From contig NZ_BONK01000003.1 of NCBI RefSeq assembly GCF_016862675.1, positions 1 through 64,000 on the forward strand: a stretch of DNA of 64,000 nucleotides. Reading direction: 5' to 3'. Numbering within the stretch: the stretch's first letter is position 1; each line of letters begins with the position of its first letter. The notes below the pieces were generated by a model, which saw nothing but the letters and a program-made list of their open reading frames with translations, searched no databases and was not told the DNA's origin. Source of the stretch: Cellulomonas chitinilytica (GTDB lineage Bacteria; Actinomycetota; Actinomycetes; Actinomycetales; Cellulomonadaceae). Shown here in pieces: positions 23,371 through 31,148 of the stretch. The position numbers and the translations under genes are program-made.

Positions 23371-24230
23371 AGCGGGATCCGGGTGGGATCGTCGGTGACC
23401 GCGAGAACCAGGCTGACGAGCGCAAGCACGACGAGGGCGACGATGGTGCGCGTCACGCGTGCCCGGCGTGCGCCGGTGGTGTCGTGGAGCTCGGCGACCG
23501 TCGCCGCCAGGCCGCAGAGGAGCGTGACGTACATCAGGTACCAGGCGGGCGAGCCCCCGGAGAGCCACAGCTCGGCGCCGGGGCCGTCCGACGACACCCA
23601 GGCGGCGAACGGTGCGTGCAGGCGAGCCAGGGTGCCGAGCGTGGACGGGGGCAAGCTCAGTCCGACCGTGCCGAGCAGGCCCCACCCGACCAGGAGGAGA
23701 GCGGCGAGCACCCCGGCGCCCGGCATGCGGACCCACCGTGCGACCGCCACCCCGACCAGCGGGCCGCCGATCGCGTAGACGACCCCCGCGGTGAGCATCG
23801 CGGCGAGCTCGAGGGAGCTGTACGCGGGGGAGGCCGGCACTGGCCAGACGGCCATCGCCACGTACATCCACGCCAGCCAGGCGACAGCCACGGCGCCGGG
23901 CACGAGGCACGCGGTGCACAGCGCGACGGTCCGCGCTGCCCGCCCGGTCGGCGACGCGTCGGCGGCGTCCGCGGAGCGGTCCATCGAGGTGACCAGCTGG
24001 TGGGCGACGACCGTCCCGAAGACCCCCAGGAAGACGGCGGGCAGGAACCCGGCCTCGTTGACGGTCGCGTCGAGGTCATCGGACGCCGTAGCCATGGACG
24101 CGACGAGCAGGGCGACGCCGGTCAGGAAGAGGGGATGGCGGGCGAAGCGGCGGGCCTCGACCCCGACGAGCGTGCGCGGCGTCAGCCGTTCGGTGGCGGG
24201 GGGCGGAGAGGCGCCGACGAGAAGGGTCAC
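23367..24230 (-). CDS. ABC transporter permease-like protein, paralogue B
   Basis: A 287-residue membrane protein, GTG start with a 4-nt overlap. It aligns end to end with the next gene upstream: a shared Leu-xx-(Val/Leu)-Glu-Ala-Arg-Arg-(Phe/Tyr)-Ala start, TxALCxACLVPGA, GGPLxGVxVxRW, GGSPxWYLxxxTLLCGLAA, and a C terminus reading DP-x-RIPL. About six membrane helices. It presumably pairs with paralogue A around the ATPase as an ABC-2-like exporter. Confidence 0.8.
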   Translation of the reverse strand: MTLLVGASPPPATERLTPRTLVGVEARRFARHPLFLTGVALLVASMATASDDLDATVNEAGFLPAVFLGVFGTVVAHQLVTSMDRSADAADASPTGRAARTVALCTACLVPGAVAVAWLAWMYVAMAVWPVPASPAYSSLELAAMLTAGVVYAIGGPLVGVAVARWVRMPGAGVLAALLLVGWGLLGTVGLSLPPSTLGTLARLHAPFAAWVSSDGPGAELWLSGGSPAWYLMYVTLLCGLAATVAELHDTTGARRARVTRTIVALVVLALVSLVLAVTDDPTRIPL

Positions 24231-25105
24231 AGCGGGATCCGTGCCGGGTCCGCCGCCGCCGCGAGAAGGAGGCCGGCAGCAGCGAGGAGGCCGAGGACGA
24301 CGAGTGTGCGACCGAGGCGTGCGCGGGAGGCTCCCCGGGCCTCGTGCCACAGAGCCGCTGCTGCGGCGAGCCCGCACAGCGTCGTGAGGAACAGCAGGTA
24401 CCACCCGGGTGACCCGCCCATGAAGGCGGCACCCGCGCCGCCGCTGGTCCACAGCGTGAACGGCGTGGCCAGGCTCACGAGGTTGCTCAGATGTGAGGCC
24501 GCCATCGTCGAGCCCCCGATCGAGGCGACCCCGACCCACGCGTAGAGGAGGACGAACGTGAGGATGCCGGCACCGGGAACGGCGGTCCAGCGGCCGACGA
24601 GCACCCCGAGCAGCGGGCCTCCAACTGCACAGACGACGCCCGCGCACAGGATGGCAACGGTATCGGCCGGAGGGACGGACGTCGGGGGGATCGTCCAGAG
24701 GGTCTGGGCGACGAACGTCCAGGTGAGCCAGACCACCGCCGCTGCGCCGGGGACGAGGCACGCCAGGCAGAGGGCCGCGGTCCGGGTGAGCCCGTCCGCG
24801 GGCGACGGCGCGACGGCCTCGGCCGATCTCGACAACGACCGCGTCAGCTGGTTCGCCACCAGGACCCCGACCATGCCGAGGAAGAACGCCGGCATGACGA
24901 CGAGGTCGCCGCCGCCGAACCAGGTGGGCTCGATCGTCCCCGTCGCGAGGTCGTAGGCCGCTTGCACGGTGAACACGGTCAGCAGGAGCACACCGGCGAC
25001 GAACAGCGGGTGCAACGCGTAGCGACGGGCCTCGAGGCCGGCGAGCGTGCGCAGCGCGGACCGTCGGCCGGGCGCCGTCGTGGGCCTCGTGGCGAGCGCG
25101 GTCAT
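24227..25105 (-). CDS. ABC transporter permease-like protein, paralogue A
   Basis: A 292-residue membrane protein; the ATG overlaps the ATPase stop (ATGA). A short basic N terminus, LAGLEARRYALHPLFVAGVL, then about six helices, including AFFLGMVGVLVANQLTRSLS and LTRTAALCLACLVPGAAAVV. It is adjacent and paralogous to the 287-residue gene downstream. The junction sequence of both copies (AGGGTCACAGCGGGATCCG on the plus strand) is identical over 19 nt, pointing to tandem duplication. Confidence 0.82.
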   Translation of the reverse strand: MTALATRPTTAPGRRSALRTLAGLEARRYALHPLFVAGVLLLTVFTVQAAYDLATGTIEPTWFGGGDLVVMPAFFLGMVGVLVANQLTRSLSRSAEAVAPSPADGLTRTAALCLACLVPGAAAVVWLTWTFVAQTLWTIPPTSVPPADTVAILCAGVVCAVGGPLLGVLVGRWTAVPGAGILTFVLLYAWVGVASIGGSTMAASHLSNLVSLATPFTLWTSGGAGAAFMGGSPGWYLLFLTTLCGLAAAAALWHEARGASRARLGRTLVVLGLLAAAGLLLAAAADPARIPL

Positions 25106-25977
25106 GCCGCCACACCCTCGGCCCTGGCACGGTCGCCGAGCAGGAGCAGGTAGGCGTCCTCGAGGGTCGGCTCGGCTGCCTCGGCGCCCGCGGGAGCGCC
25201 CTCGCCGACGTTGCGGTGCCGGCCGGTGCCCGTCCGCCACGACGCCCGTGCGGAGGGGTCCGGGCCGTCGGCGAGCCAGACCTTGCCGGTGGCCGTCGCG
25301 ACGAGGTCGGTGACCGCGCCGTCGAACCGGACCCGGCCGCGGTCGAGGACCACGACGCGGTCGCACAGGGCCTCCACGTCCTCGGTCTGATGGGTCGACA
25401 GCAGCACGGTCGAGCGCTCTCCCGCACGGGACAGGACCTGGCGCAGGGCCACCCGCTGCTCGGGGTCGACGCCGGTGGTCGGCTCGTCGAGCAGCAGGAG
25501 GCTCGGCTCGCCGAGCAGCGCCTGCGCCAGGGCCAGCCGCCGACGCTGCCCTCCGGACAGGGTCCGCACCCGCTTCGTCGCGAGACCGTCGAGGTCGACC
25601 AGCGCGAGGACCCGCCGCACCTCGTCGTGCCGGGGTGCCCGCTGCGTCCACTCCTTGAGGACGGCCATGTAGTCGACGAACCCGAAGCCCGTGAACGTGC
25701 GCGGGAACCCCATCTCCTGCGGCAGGTAGCCGAGCCGGCAGCGCACGTCGTGCAGCGCCTCCGTGCTGCGCAGGGTGCGGCCGAGCAGTCGGACGTCGCC
25801 GGCGTCGGGCGCGAGCACGGTCGCGGCGATCCGTAGCAGGGTCGTCTTGCCGGCACCGTTGGGCCCCAGCAGGCCGGTGATCCCCGGCCCGAAGGACAGG
25901 TCGACGCCGTCGAGCGCCGTCGTGCCGCGGTACCGCTTCGCGACGCCGGCCAGGCTGATGGTCGTGGGCGTGCTCAT
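25102..25977 (-). CDS. ABC transporter ATP-binding protein
   Basis: A 291-residue ATPase; the ATG overlaps the preceding stop. Walker A GPNGAGKT (38-45), Q-loop LPQEMG (85-90), signature LSGGQ (140-144), Walker B LLLLDEP with D164-E165, and H-loop STHQTED. The extra 70-residue C-terminal tail (KVWLADGPDPSARASWRTGT, TLEDAYLLLLGD) is typical of ATPases of multidrug/bacteriocin-type exporters. It energises the two permease-like proteins encoded immediately downstream. Confidence 0.92.
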   Translation of the reverse strand: MSTPTTISLAGVAKRYRGTTALDGVDLSFGPGITGLLGPNGAGKTTLLRIAATVLAPDAGDVRLLGRTLRSTEALHDVRCRLGYLPQEMGFPRTFTGFGFVDYMAVLKEWTQRAPRHDEVRRVLALVDLDGLATKRVRTLSGGQRRRLALAQALLGEPSLLLLDEPTTGVDPEQRVALRQVLSRAGERSTVLLSTHQTEDVEALCDRVVVLDRGRVRFDGAVTDLVATATGKVWLADGPDPSARASWRTGTGRHRNVGEGAPAGAEAAEPTLEDAYLLLLGDRARAEGVAA

Positions 25978-26798
25978 GGCAGTCTCCGGACGACGGTGAG
26001 ATGGCGGATGCGCCGGCGCAGGACGACCGCCGCGACGCCCGCGAGCAGGACGTAGGCAGGAAGCACGGCCGGATCGACGACCGCGGCCGGGTCGTGACGG
26101 ACCGCGGCCGCCCCGACGGCGCAGACCCACGCGACCATCAGGACGGCGGCCGCATCCGTCGCCGGGACCCACGTCGCGGCCGCGAGGACCACGACCGTGA
26201 ACGCCGACGCGGGCAGCAGCCAGGTGACCGCGGTCCAGGACAGGCCCGGCGCCAGCAGCCCGACGACGAGCACGAGCGGGATCGAGGTGACCAGCACCGC
26301 GGCGGTGCGCAGCAGGAGCAGCCGCGGACCGGAGTACGGCGAGGCGACGGCGAGCTCGTACGTGTCGTCGACCGCCGGTCCGTACGCGAACGCGACGCCG
26401 ACGACGGGCACGAGCGGGGCGATCGCCAGGAACAGCGCGAGGCCCCGTGTGCCGCCCCACGCGACGCTCGCACCCACGAAGGTCAGGGACAGCACCACAC
26501 CCCACAGCCAGGACACCCGGAGCGAGGACGCCGCCGAGATCACCAGCGCGTCCGACTCGGGCAGCCCCAGCCGCGCCAGGAATCGCTCCACGGGCCCATG
26601 CGCCGGCGCCTGCACGTCCTCCCGGATCCGGTCCCAGACCAGCTCCAGGGGGCGTGGCTCGACGTGCTGTGCGATCCGGGACCGGCACGTCTCGCAGTGG
26701 ATGAGGTGCTGCTCGAGGGACGCGCTGCGCAGCGCGTCCGCGTCGCCCCGGACGTAGCTCGCGAAGAGCTCGTCGTCTGCATGCCACGTGGCGCTCAT
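25974..26798 (-). CDS. Membrane anti-sigma factor candidate with ZAS-type zinc finger
   Basis: A 274-residue protein, ATG overlapping the sigma-factor stop by 4 nt. The N terminus carries H31-x3-C35-x2-C38 (QHLIHCETC), the zinc-binding anti-sigma signature. About six membrane helices follow from residue 95 (WLWGVVLSLTFVGASVAWGG, ALFLAIAPLVPVVGVAFAYG, VLVTSIPLVLVVGLLAPG and others). Most ZAS factors have one helix; here the finger is fused to a polytopic domain, so it may itself sense membrane state or touch the ABC proteins. It should hold the adjacent sigma factor inactive. Confidence 0.82.
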   Translation of the reverse strand: MSATWHADDELFASYVRGDADALRSASLEQHLIHCETCRSRIAQHVEPRPLELVWDRIREDVQAPAHGPVERFLARLGLPESDALVISAASSLRVSWLWGVVLSLTFVGASVAWGGTRGLALFLAIAPLVPVVGVAFAYGPAVDDTYELAVASPYSGPRLLLLRTAAVLVTSIPLVLVVGLLAPGLSWTAVTWLLPASAFTVVVLAAATWVPATDAAAVLMVAWVCAVGAAAVRHDPAAVVDPAVLPAYVLLAGVAAVVLRRRIRHLTVVRRLP

Positions 26799-27352
26799 GC
26801 GAGGTCCTCCGTCAGGCTCTGTCGCAGATGGGCCTTGGCCCGGAACAAGCGGGTCTTCACGGTGTTCGCCGGGATCCCCAGCAGCTGCGCCGCCTCCCGG
26901 GTGGTCAGGCCGTCCAGCACGGTCGCCTGGACGACCGCGCGCATGTCAGGGGACAGCTGCTGGAGCGCCGCGCCGAGGTCGCCGTACTCCACACCGAGCA
27001 GCACCTTCTCCTCGGCGCTGGTCTCGGCCCGGCTCGAGGCGGACACGACCTCGAGGGGCAGGACCAGGTCCTCGCGATGCCCGCGCAGTCGGGACACGAG
27101 CCGCCGTGCCGCGATACCCCAGAGCCAGGCGGCGACCTCGCCGTCACCGCGCCACCGGTCGGCGCCCTTCCACAGGGCCATGAAGGTGTCCTGGAGCACG
27201 TCTGCCACGGCCTCTGGGCTGTTGCACCGGCGGGTCAGGCGCGCCGACAACCACGGAGCATGCCGGTCGTAAAGCACGCGCAGGGCGTCCAGATCGCCGT
27301 GCGCCACAGCGCTCAGCAGTCCCGGGTCGTCCGAACCAAGTTCGGCGTGCAT
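26795..27352 (-). CDS. ECF-type RNA polymerase sigma factor (ABC operon)
   Basis: A 185-residue protein and first gene of the operon. Region 2 at residues 15-80 (DLDALRVLYDRHAPWLSARL, VADVLQDTFMALWKGADRW, AAWLWGIAARRLVSRLRG); region 4 at 125-180 (LQQLSPDMRAVVQATVLDGL, TTREAAQLLGIPANTVKTRL). There is no clear Shine-Dalgarno before the ATG; GGAAC lies about 35 nt upstream in the orientation of an ECF -35, so autoregulation is plausible. It is probably controlled by the ZAS protein encoded next. Confidence 0.9.
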   Translation of the reverse strand: MHAELGSDDPGLLSAVAHGDLDALRVLYDRHAPWLSARLTRRCNSPEAVADVLQDTFMALWKGADRWRGDGEVAAWLWGIAARRLVSRLRGHREDLVLPLEVVSASSRAETSAEEKVLLGVEYGDLGAALQQLSPDMRAVVQATVLDGLTTREAAQLLGIPANTVKTRLFRAKAHLRQSLTEDLA

Positions 27353-27558
27353 ACAAGGACTGTCGCACCGTCACACCGCCGCGGTTCCCCGCGGGGGCCA
27401 GAGAGCTGCCGCGAGAACAGGGACCAGGCTCCCGGGGCACCTCTCGGCGTGTCCGAGCAGGGAACCCTCACGGGCGGCGTTGGCGACAGTCCTTCGTGAG
27501 TGGGGCAGGCACTCCATCGACGCTCCGCCCGCTCACCGACACATCGACGAGGTGCGAC

Positions 27559-28899
27559 ATGATCATCGACTGGACCGACTTCGAACCGCTCGGCACGGAG
27601 AAGCTGAACTCAGCACCCGGTGTGTGCGTGACCGCCGCCGGGTCGATCAGCGTGTACGCGTCCGTGGGGCCGGAGCTCGAACTCTGGTACGGCTCGCTGC
27701 TCGACGGACACGTGTGGTCGGGTCTTCGCCTGCTGGACAGCGAACCGATCGTGTCCGCGCCGGGAGTGGTCGCGCGGACGCCGGGCTCTCGCGATCTGTT
27801 CGTGCGCCGTCCCGGCTACCAGCTGGGCCACAAGGCCTACGACATCAACATCGGTTGGTCGCCCTACGAGCCGGTGGGGCCGGAGCTCTTCACCAACACG
27901 ACTCCAGCCGTCTGCTCCCGATCGACCGACCGGATCGACGTCTTCGTCCGATCTGCCACCGATCACTCCTTGTTCATCCTGGCGTTCGACGGAAAGAGGT
28001 GGCTCGTCGCCACCCAGCTCGAGACCGACCAGCTCCCTGCGGCGCCCGCGGCGACGTCGCGCGGGAGCGGTCGGATGGACGTCGTCTTCCAAGGCTCCGA
28101 CAACGCGCTGTGGCACAAGTCGTTCGCGGCGAACACCTGGTCGGCCTCCACGCGGATCAACTCGGGAATCACCAGCAGCGGACCAAGCATCTGCACCGCG
28201 AGCCCGACGACGCTCGATGTGTTCGTCCGGCGATCCGACAACGCCATCTGGCAGACGTCGTTCGACGGCAAGTGGTCAGGGTACGAGCCCATCGGAACCG
28301 AGACTGTCGCTACGGCTCCCGCAGCAGTGTGGGCGAACGGCAAGGTCCATGTCTTCGCCGCCGGGCAGGCACGCGGGCTGCTGCACAAGGTCGGCACGCC
28401 GGTCCCGGCGACGTCCACGCAGGGTGACTGGCGCTGGTGCAGCAAGTGCCAGTCGCTCTTCTTCGGCGGCCAGCAGGCAACCTCGCGGTGCCCCGTCGGT
28501 GACGCTCACGCGTCACAGGGGCAGAGCCACAGCGGCAACTACACGCTGCCGTTCGGTGTCCCGGCAACGGCCCGTCGTCAGCGGGACTGGCGCTGGTGCG
28601 ACAAGTGCCAGGGCCTCTTCTGGGGCCCCGGTGTCAACGACTCCCACTGCTCGGCGGGCGGACGCCACGCCACGGCGAACGAGACCGGGAGCTACGACTA
28701 CTGCCTCCCGCACAGCCTCCCGATCTCACCGCGACGCCAAGACGACTGGCGGTGGTGCAACCGATGCCAGGGGCTGTTCTGGGGGCCCGGAGTCGGGTCG
28801 TCGCACTGCGCGGCCGGCGGTGCGCACACACCACCCGAGCAGAGTGGAAGCTCTGACTACTGCCTGCCGCACGAGGCGAGCCGAACGGCTCTGGTATAA
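27559..28899 (+). CDS. Beta-propeller lectin with three Cys-rich WRWC repeats
   Basis: A 446-residue protein; ATG with a weak GAGG site. Residues 1-290 are propeller blades of the PLL/fucose-lectin type, recurring as DNALWHKSF, DNAIWQTSF, DVFVR, with SGPSICTASPTTLDVFVR-like spacing. Residues 300-446 hold three near-identical 45-residue units: DWRW-C-x-K/R-C-Q-(G/S)-LF, a C-x5-10-H pair, and YxLP(H/F). The C-x2-C...C...H pattern suggests zinc or disulfide-stabilised folds. There is no signal peptide. Codon GC looks somewhat lower than in its neighbours, which may indicate transfer. The partial gene at 1-89 encodes a related kind of blade. Confidence 0.72.
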   Translation: MIIDWTDFEPLGTEKLNSAPGVCVTAAGSISVYASVGPELELWYGSLLDGHVWSGLRLLDSEPIVSAPGVVARTPGSRDLFVRRPGYQLGHKAYDINIGWSPYEPVGPELFTNTTPAVCSRSTDRIDVFVRSATDHSLFILAFDGKRWLVATQLETDQLPAAPAATSRGSGRMDVVFQGSDNALWHKSFAANTWSASTRINSGITSSGPSICTASPTTLDVFVRRSDNAIWQTSFDGKWSGYEPIGTETVATAPAAVWANGKVHVFAAGQARGLLHKVGTPVPATSTQGDWRWCSKCQSLFFGGQQATSRCPVGDAHASQGQSHSGNYTLPFGVPATARRQRDWRWCDKCQGLFWGPGVNDSHCSAGGRHATANETGSYDYCLPHSLPISPRRQDDWRWCNRCQGLFWGPGVGSSHCAAGGAHTPPEQSGSSDYCLPHEASRTALV

Positions 28900-28997
28900 G
28901 CACGCCGCCGACGGACACCGTCCGGGACGCCGTTCCTGTGGACTGCGCGGGACAGCGGCAAGAGCCTGGACGGGCGGGACTCTACCGAGGAGGCGTG

Positions 28998-29723
28998 ATG
29001 CGGTTCGACGAGTTCGTGACCACTCCACCGAGGCCGGCGCCGACGGACCTCGGTGGCCGCAAGTACGTGCAGTCGTTCCTGCTGATCCGCCTCGTCATCG
29101 GCTTTCTCGGCTGGTCCCTGCCGATCGTCCTGGTGGCAGGGTCGTTCGTGCTGGGGGAGGACGACCCGTGGAAGGACTCGATCAGCGCCTACTACCACTT
29201 CGGCATGGGCGACGTGTTCGTCGGGGCGTTCTGTGCGACGGCGCTCTTCCTGTTCTCCTACATGGCGTTCGAGCGCAACTTCGACAACGTCGTCAGCATC
29301 GTCGCCGGGATCGCGGCGCTCGGTGTGGCGTTCTTCCCGACGCCGGGCGGGCCGACGCTGACACCCGTGCAGGAGCTGCTCGGGGAGCGGGTCGCGGGCG
29401 CGATCCACTTCACGTCTGCCGCTGTGTTCGTTCTCGCGCTGGCAGCCATCTGCTGGCGTTTCGGTCGGGGGGAGGGCGTACGACCCGACCGGACACCGCG
29501 GCAGCACGCACGGGGGAGAGCGCTGCACTACACGTGCGCCGGCTCGATCGTCGTCGCCGTCGCGTACATCGCGGTTGCCGCAGCCGTTGCGCTGCCGGGA
29601 CTGCTGGACGAGAAGGCGGTGTTCTTCGGCGAGACTCTCGCCGTCCTGGCGTTCGGCGTCTCCTGGTTCGTCAAGGGCACCGAGCTTCGGCTCCTCCTGG
29701 GCCCGGTGGACGCGGGCGCGTGA
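28998..29723 (+). CDS. DUF998-like integral membrane protein
   Basis: A 241-residue protein; AGGAGG 5 nt before the ATG. Six or seven membrane helices, including LLIRLVIGFLGWSLPIVLVA, VFVGAFCATALFLFSYMAFE, VVSIVAGIAALGVAFFP and VVAVAYIAVAAAVALPG. The loop DSISAYYHFGMGDVFVG is characteristic of a family often labelled DUF998-like. Function unknown; no operon partner is obvious. Confidence 0.7.
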   Translation: MRFDEFVTTPPRPAPTDLGGRKYVQSFLLIRLVIGFLGWSLPIVLVAGSFVLGEDDPWKDSISAYYHFGMGDVFVGAFCATALFLFSYMAFERNFDNVVSIVAGIAALGVAFFPTPGGPTLTPVQELLGERVAGAIHFTSAAVFVLALAAICWRFGRGEGVRPDRTPRQHARGRALHYTCAGSIVVAVAYIAVAAAVALPGLLDEKAVFFGETLAVLAFGVSWFVKGTELRLLLGPVDAGA

Positions 29724-29797
29724 GCGAGGGCCGTTCTCAGGTCCCGGGACGCAGGGCTGGCGGGACGAACGTCCCGAGGGTGGACGGGTTGGACGAG

Positions 29798-29817
29798 CGT
29801 TCAATTGAACGTTCAAC
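29798..29817. promoter_or_regulatory. AT-rich palindromic operator CGTTCAATTGAACG plus extra half-site
   Basis: A perfect 14-bp palindrome (29798-29811) is followed directly by a third GTTCAAC half-site, giving GTTCAA/TTGAAC/GTTCAA. Its AT content stands out. It lies 24 bp before the ATG of the LAxTG protein, so a TetR- or MarR-type repressor bound here would block that gene. Confidence 0.55.
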
Positions 29818-29840
29818 TTCGCTCGACCCTGGAACAGATC

Positions 29841-30698
29841 ATGAGAAGCGTCAGCCGCACCAGCCCCACGACCCCTTCAGCGCGTCGGCGCACGGCTCGG
29901 GCGGTCGCCGCCGTCCTGCTCGCCGGCGGCGCCGCCGCCGCGCTCACCGCCTCGCCCGTCGCAGCCGCCGGCTCCGACGCGCCGACGCCGTACGCGGTGA
30001 CCTCCGCCGGGCTCCAGCTGCCCGCGGACCGCGCCTTCGAGGCCAACGGGCACATCAACTACCGGGTGACCGACCTCGACGGCTCCGGCGCGTGGACGTT
30101 CAACGTGCACAACGGGCAGCCGGCCAACGGTCTCTGGCCGGACGAGCAGTACATCGGGAAGTCCTTCTACCGGTGGACCGACCACCCGCACTTCCGCGCC
30201 ATGTTCCCGGGCGGCTTCTGCATCACCTGGGTGCAGGTGAGCGGGTACGACGAGCACTTCGGTGAAGGCGGCCAGGCCCGGGTGTGCGCGGTCGAGCCCG
30301 TCCACCCCGTAATTCCGGCAGACGAGACCGACCCTGCCGATCAGACGGACCCCGTGGTCCCGGCGGACGGGACCGACCCTGCCGATCCGACCGACCCTGC
30401 GGACCCAGCGGACGGGAGCGGCCCTGCCGATCCGGCCGACCCCGCGGCCGCCGTCGATCCGGCGGTCCCGACCGAACCTGTCGCGCCGGGCGCCCCGCTC
30501 GCCTCGACCATCCCGGTGAGCCCGCTGTTCGCGAGCGGTGGCCTCACCCTGACCGACGAGGTGCAGGGCGCGAGCTCGACCACCTCGACGGAGGTGCTGG
30601 CCCTGACCGGCGGCGAGGCCGCGCGGGTGGCCGCCCTGGCCGCAGTCGTGACGGTCGCCGGTGCGGGGCTGGTCGCGCTGCGACGGCGTCGGACCTGA
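29841..30698 (+). CDS. LAxTG cell-wall-anchored surface protein
   Basis: A 285-residue protein. Signal peptide: Arg-rich start, AVAAVLLAGGAAAALTASPV-AAA. The folded domain at 60-155 has two cysteines (FCITWVQVSG, RVCAVEP). A low-complexity stretch of alternating ADxTDP/ADPADP units at about 160-205 could span the wall. The C terminus has LALTGG, a hydrophobic helix (AALAAVVTVAGAGLVAL) and RRRR: a complete class E sortase signal (LAxTG). The sortase itself is not in this window. The start codon has only a weak ribosome site. Probably regulated through the palindrome just upstream. Confidence 0.8.
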   Translation: MRSVSRTSPTTPSARRRTARAVAAVLLAGGAAAALTASPVAAAGSDAPTPYAVTSAGLQLPADRAFEANGHINYRVTDLDGSGAWTFNVHNGQPANGLWPDEQYIGKSFYRWTDHPHFRAMFPGGFCITWVQVSGYDEHFGEGGQARVCAVEPVHPVIPADETDPADQTDPVVPADGTDPADPTDPADPADGSGPADPADPAAAVDPAVPTEPVAPGAPLASTIPVSPLFASGGLTLTDEVQGASSTTSTEVLALTGGEAARVAALAAVVTVAGAGLVALRRRRT

Positions 30699-30730
30699 CG
30701 ACCCGCGCCCGGCGGGCCGACCGCGCGCCT

Positions 30731-30775
30731 ATACCTTGTGGTGCTAGGGTTCCTACCCCTAGCACTCCGAGGTAT
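30731..30775. promoter_or_regulatory. 45-bp nested dyad, probable PadR operator
   Basis: ATACCT (30731-30736)/AGGTAT (30770-30775) and GTGCTAGGG (30741-30749)/CCCTAGCAC (30757-30765) share one axis at 30753. It ends 13 nt before the PadR start codon and overlaps the only TATACC/TAGGGT -10-like sequences. Autorepression is the usual arrangement for PadR proteins. Confidence 0.7.
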
Positions 30776-30788
30776 CGGGAGCCTGCGC

Positions 30789-31148
30789 GTGCACATCGAC
30801 AAAGACCTGGTCGCCGCCTCCGCGACCCCGCTGGTCCTCGGCATCCTCGCCGACGGCGACCTGCACGGGTACGCCATCCTCAAGCGGGTCGGCGAGCTGT
30901 CCCAGGGCCGCATGCAGTGGACCGACGGCATGCTGTACCCGCTGCTGCACCGCCTCGAGCGCAACGGCTGGGTGTGCGCCGAGTGGGGTGTGTCCGACGC
31001 CGGCCGCAAGCGCAAGCACTACGCGCTGACCGCGTCCGGCCGGGAGGCCCTCGTGCAGCGGCAGGCCCAGTGGGACGTCGTCGCGGACGCGCTGCGCCAG
31101 GTGTGGAACACCCTCCAGGCGCCCGGCACGGCGGGGGCCTGGGCATGA
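30789..31148 (+). CDS. PadR-family transcriptional regulator
   Basis: A 119-residue winged-helix repressor with a GTG start. PadR signature: TPLVLGILADGDLHGYAILK, MQWTDGMLYPLLHRLERNGW, GRKRKHYALTASGREAL, then a short dimerisation helix. The stop overlaps the next ATG by 4 nt (ATGA), so it is co-translated with a membrane protein, a frequent PadR context. It should bind the dyad upstream and respond to an unknown hydrophobic ligand or membrane stress. Confidence 0.92.
   Translation: MHIDKDLVAASATPLVLGILADGDLHGYAILKRVGELSQGRMQWTDGMLYPLLHRLERNGWVCAEWGVSDAGRKRKHYALTASGREALVQRQAQWDVVADALRQVWNTLQAPGTAGAWA

Noticed and set aside
29741-29776. GTCCCGGGAC and CGGGAC-GAAC-GTCCCG as operators
   Set aside because: Short GC palindromes just after a stop codon; more likely part of a weak terminator than a regulatory site.
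30320-30450. ADxTDP coding repeat as a DNA-level repeat element
   Set aside because: The repetition follows the protein spacer in frame and is explained by wall-spanning low-complexity sequence.
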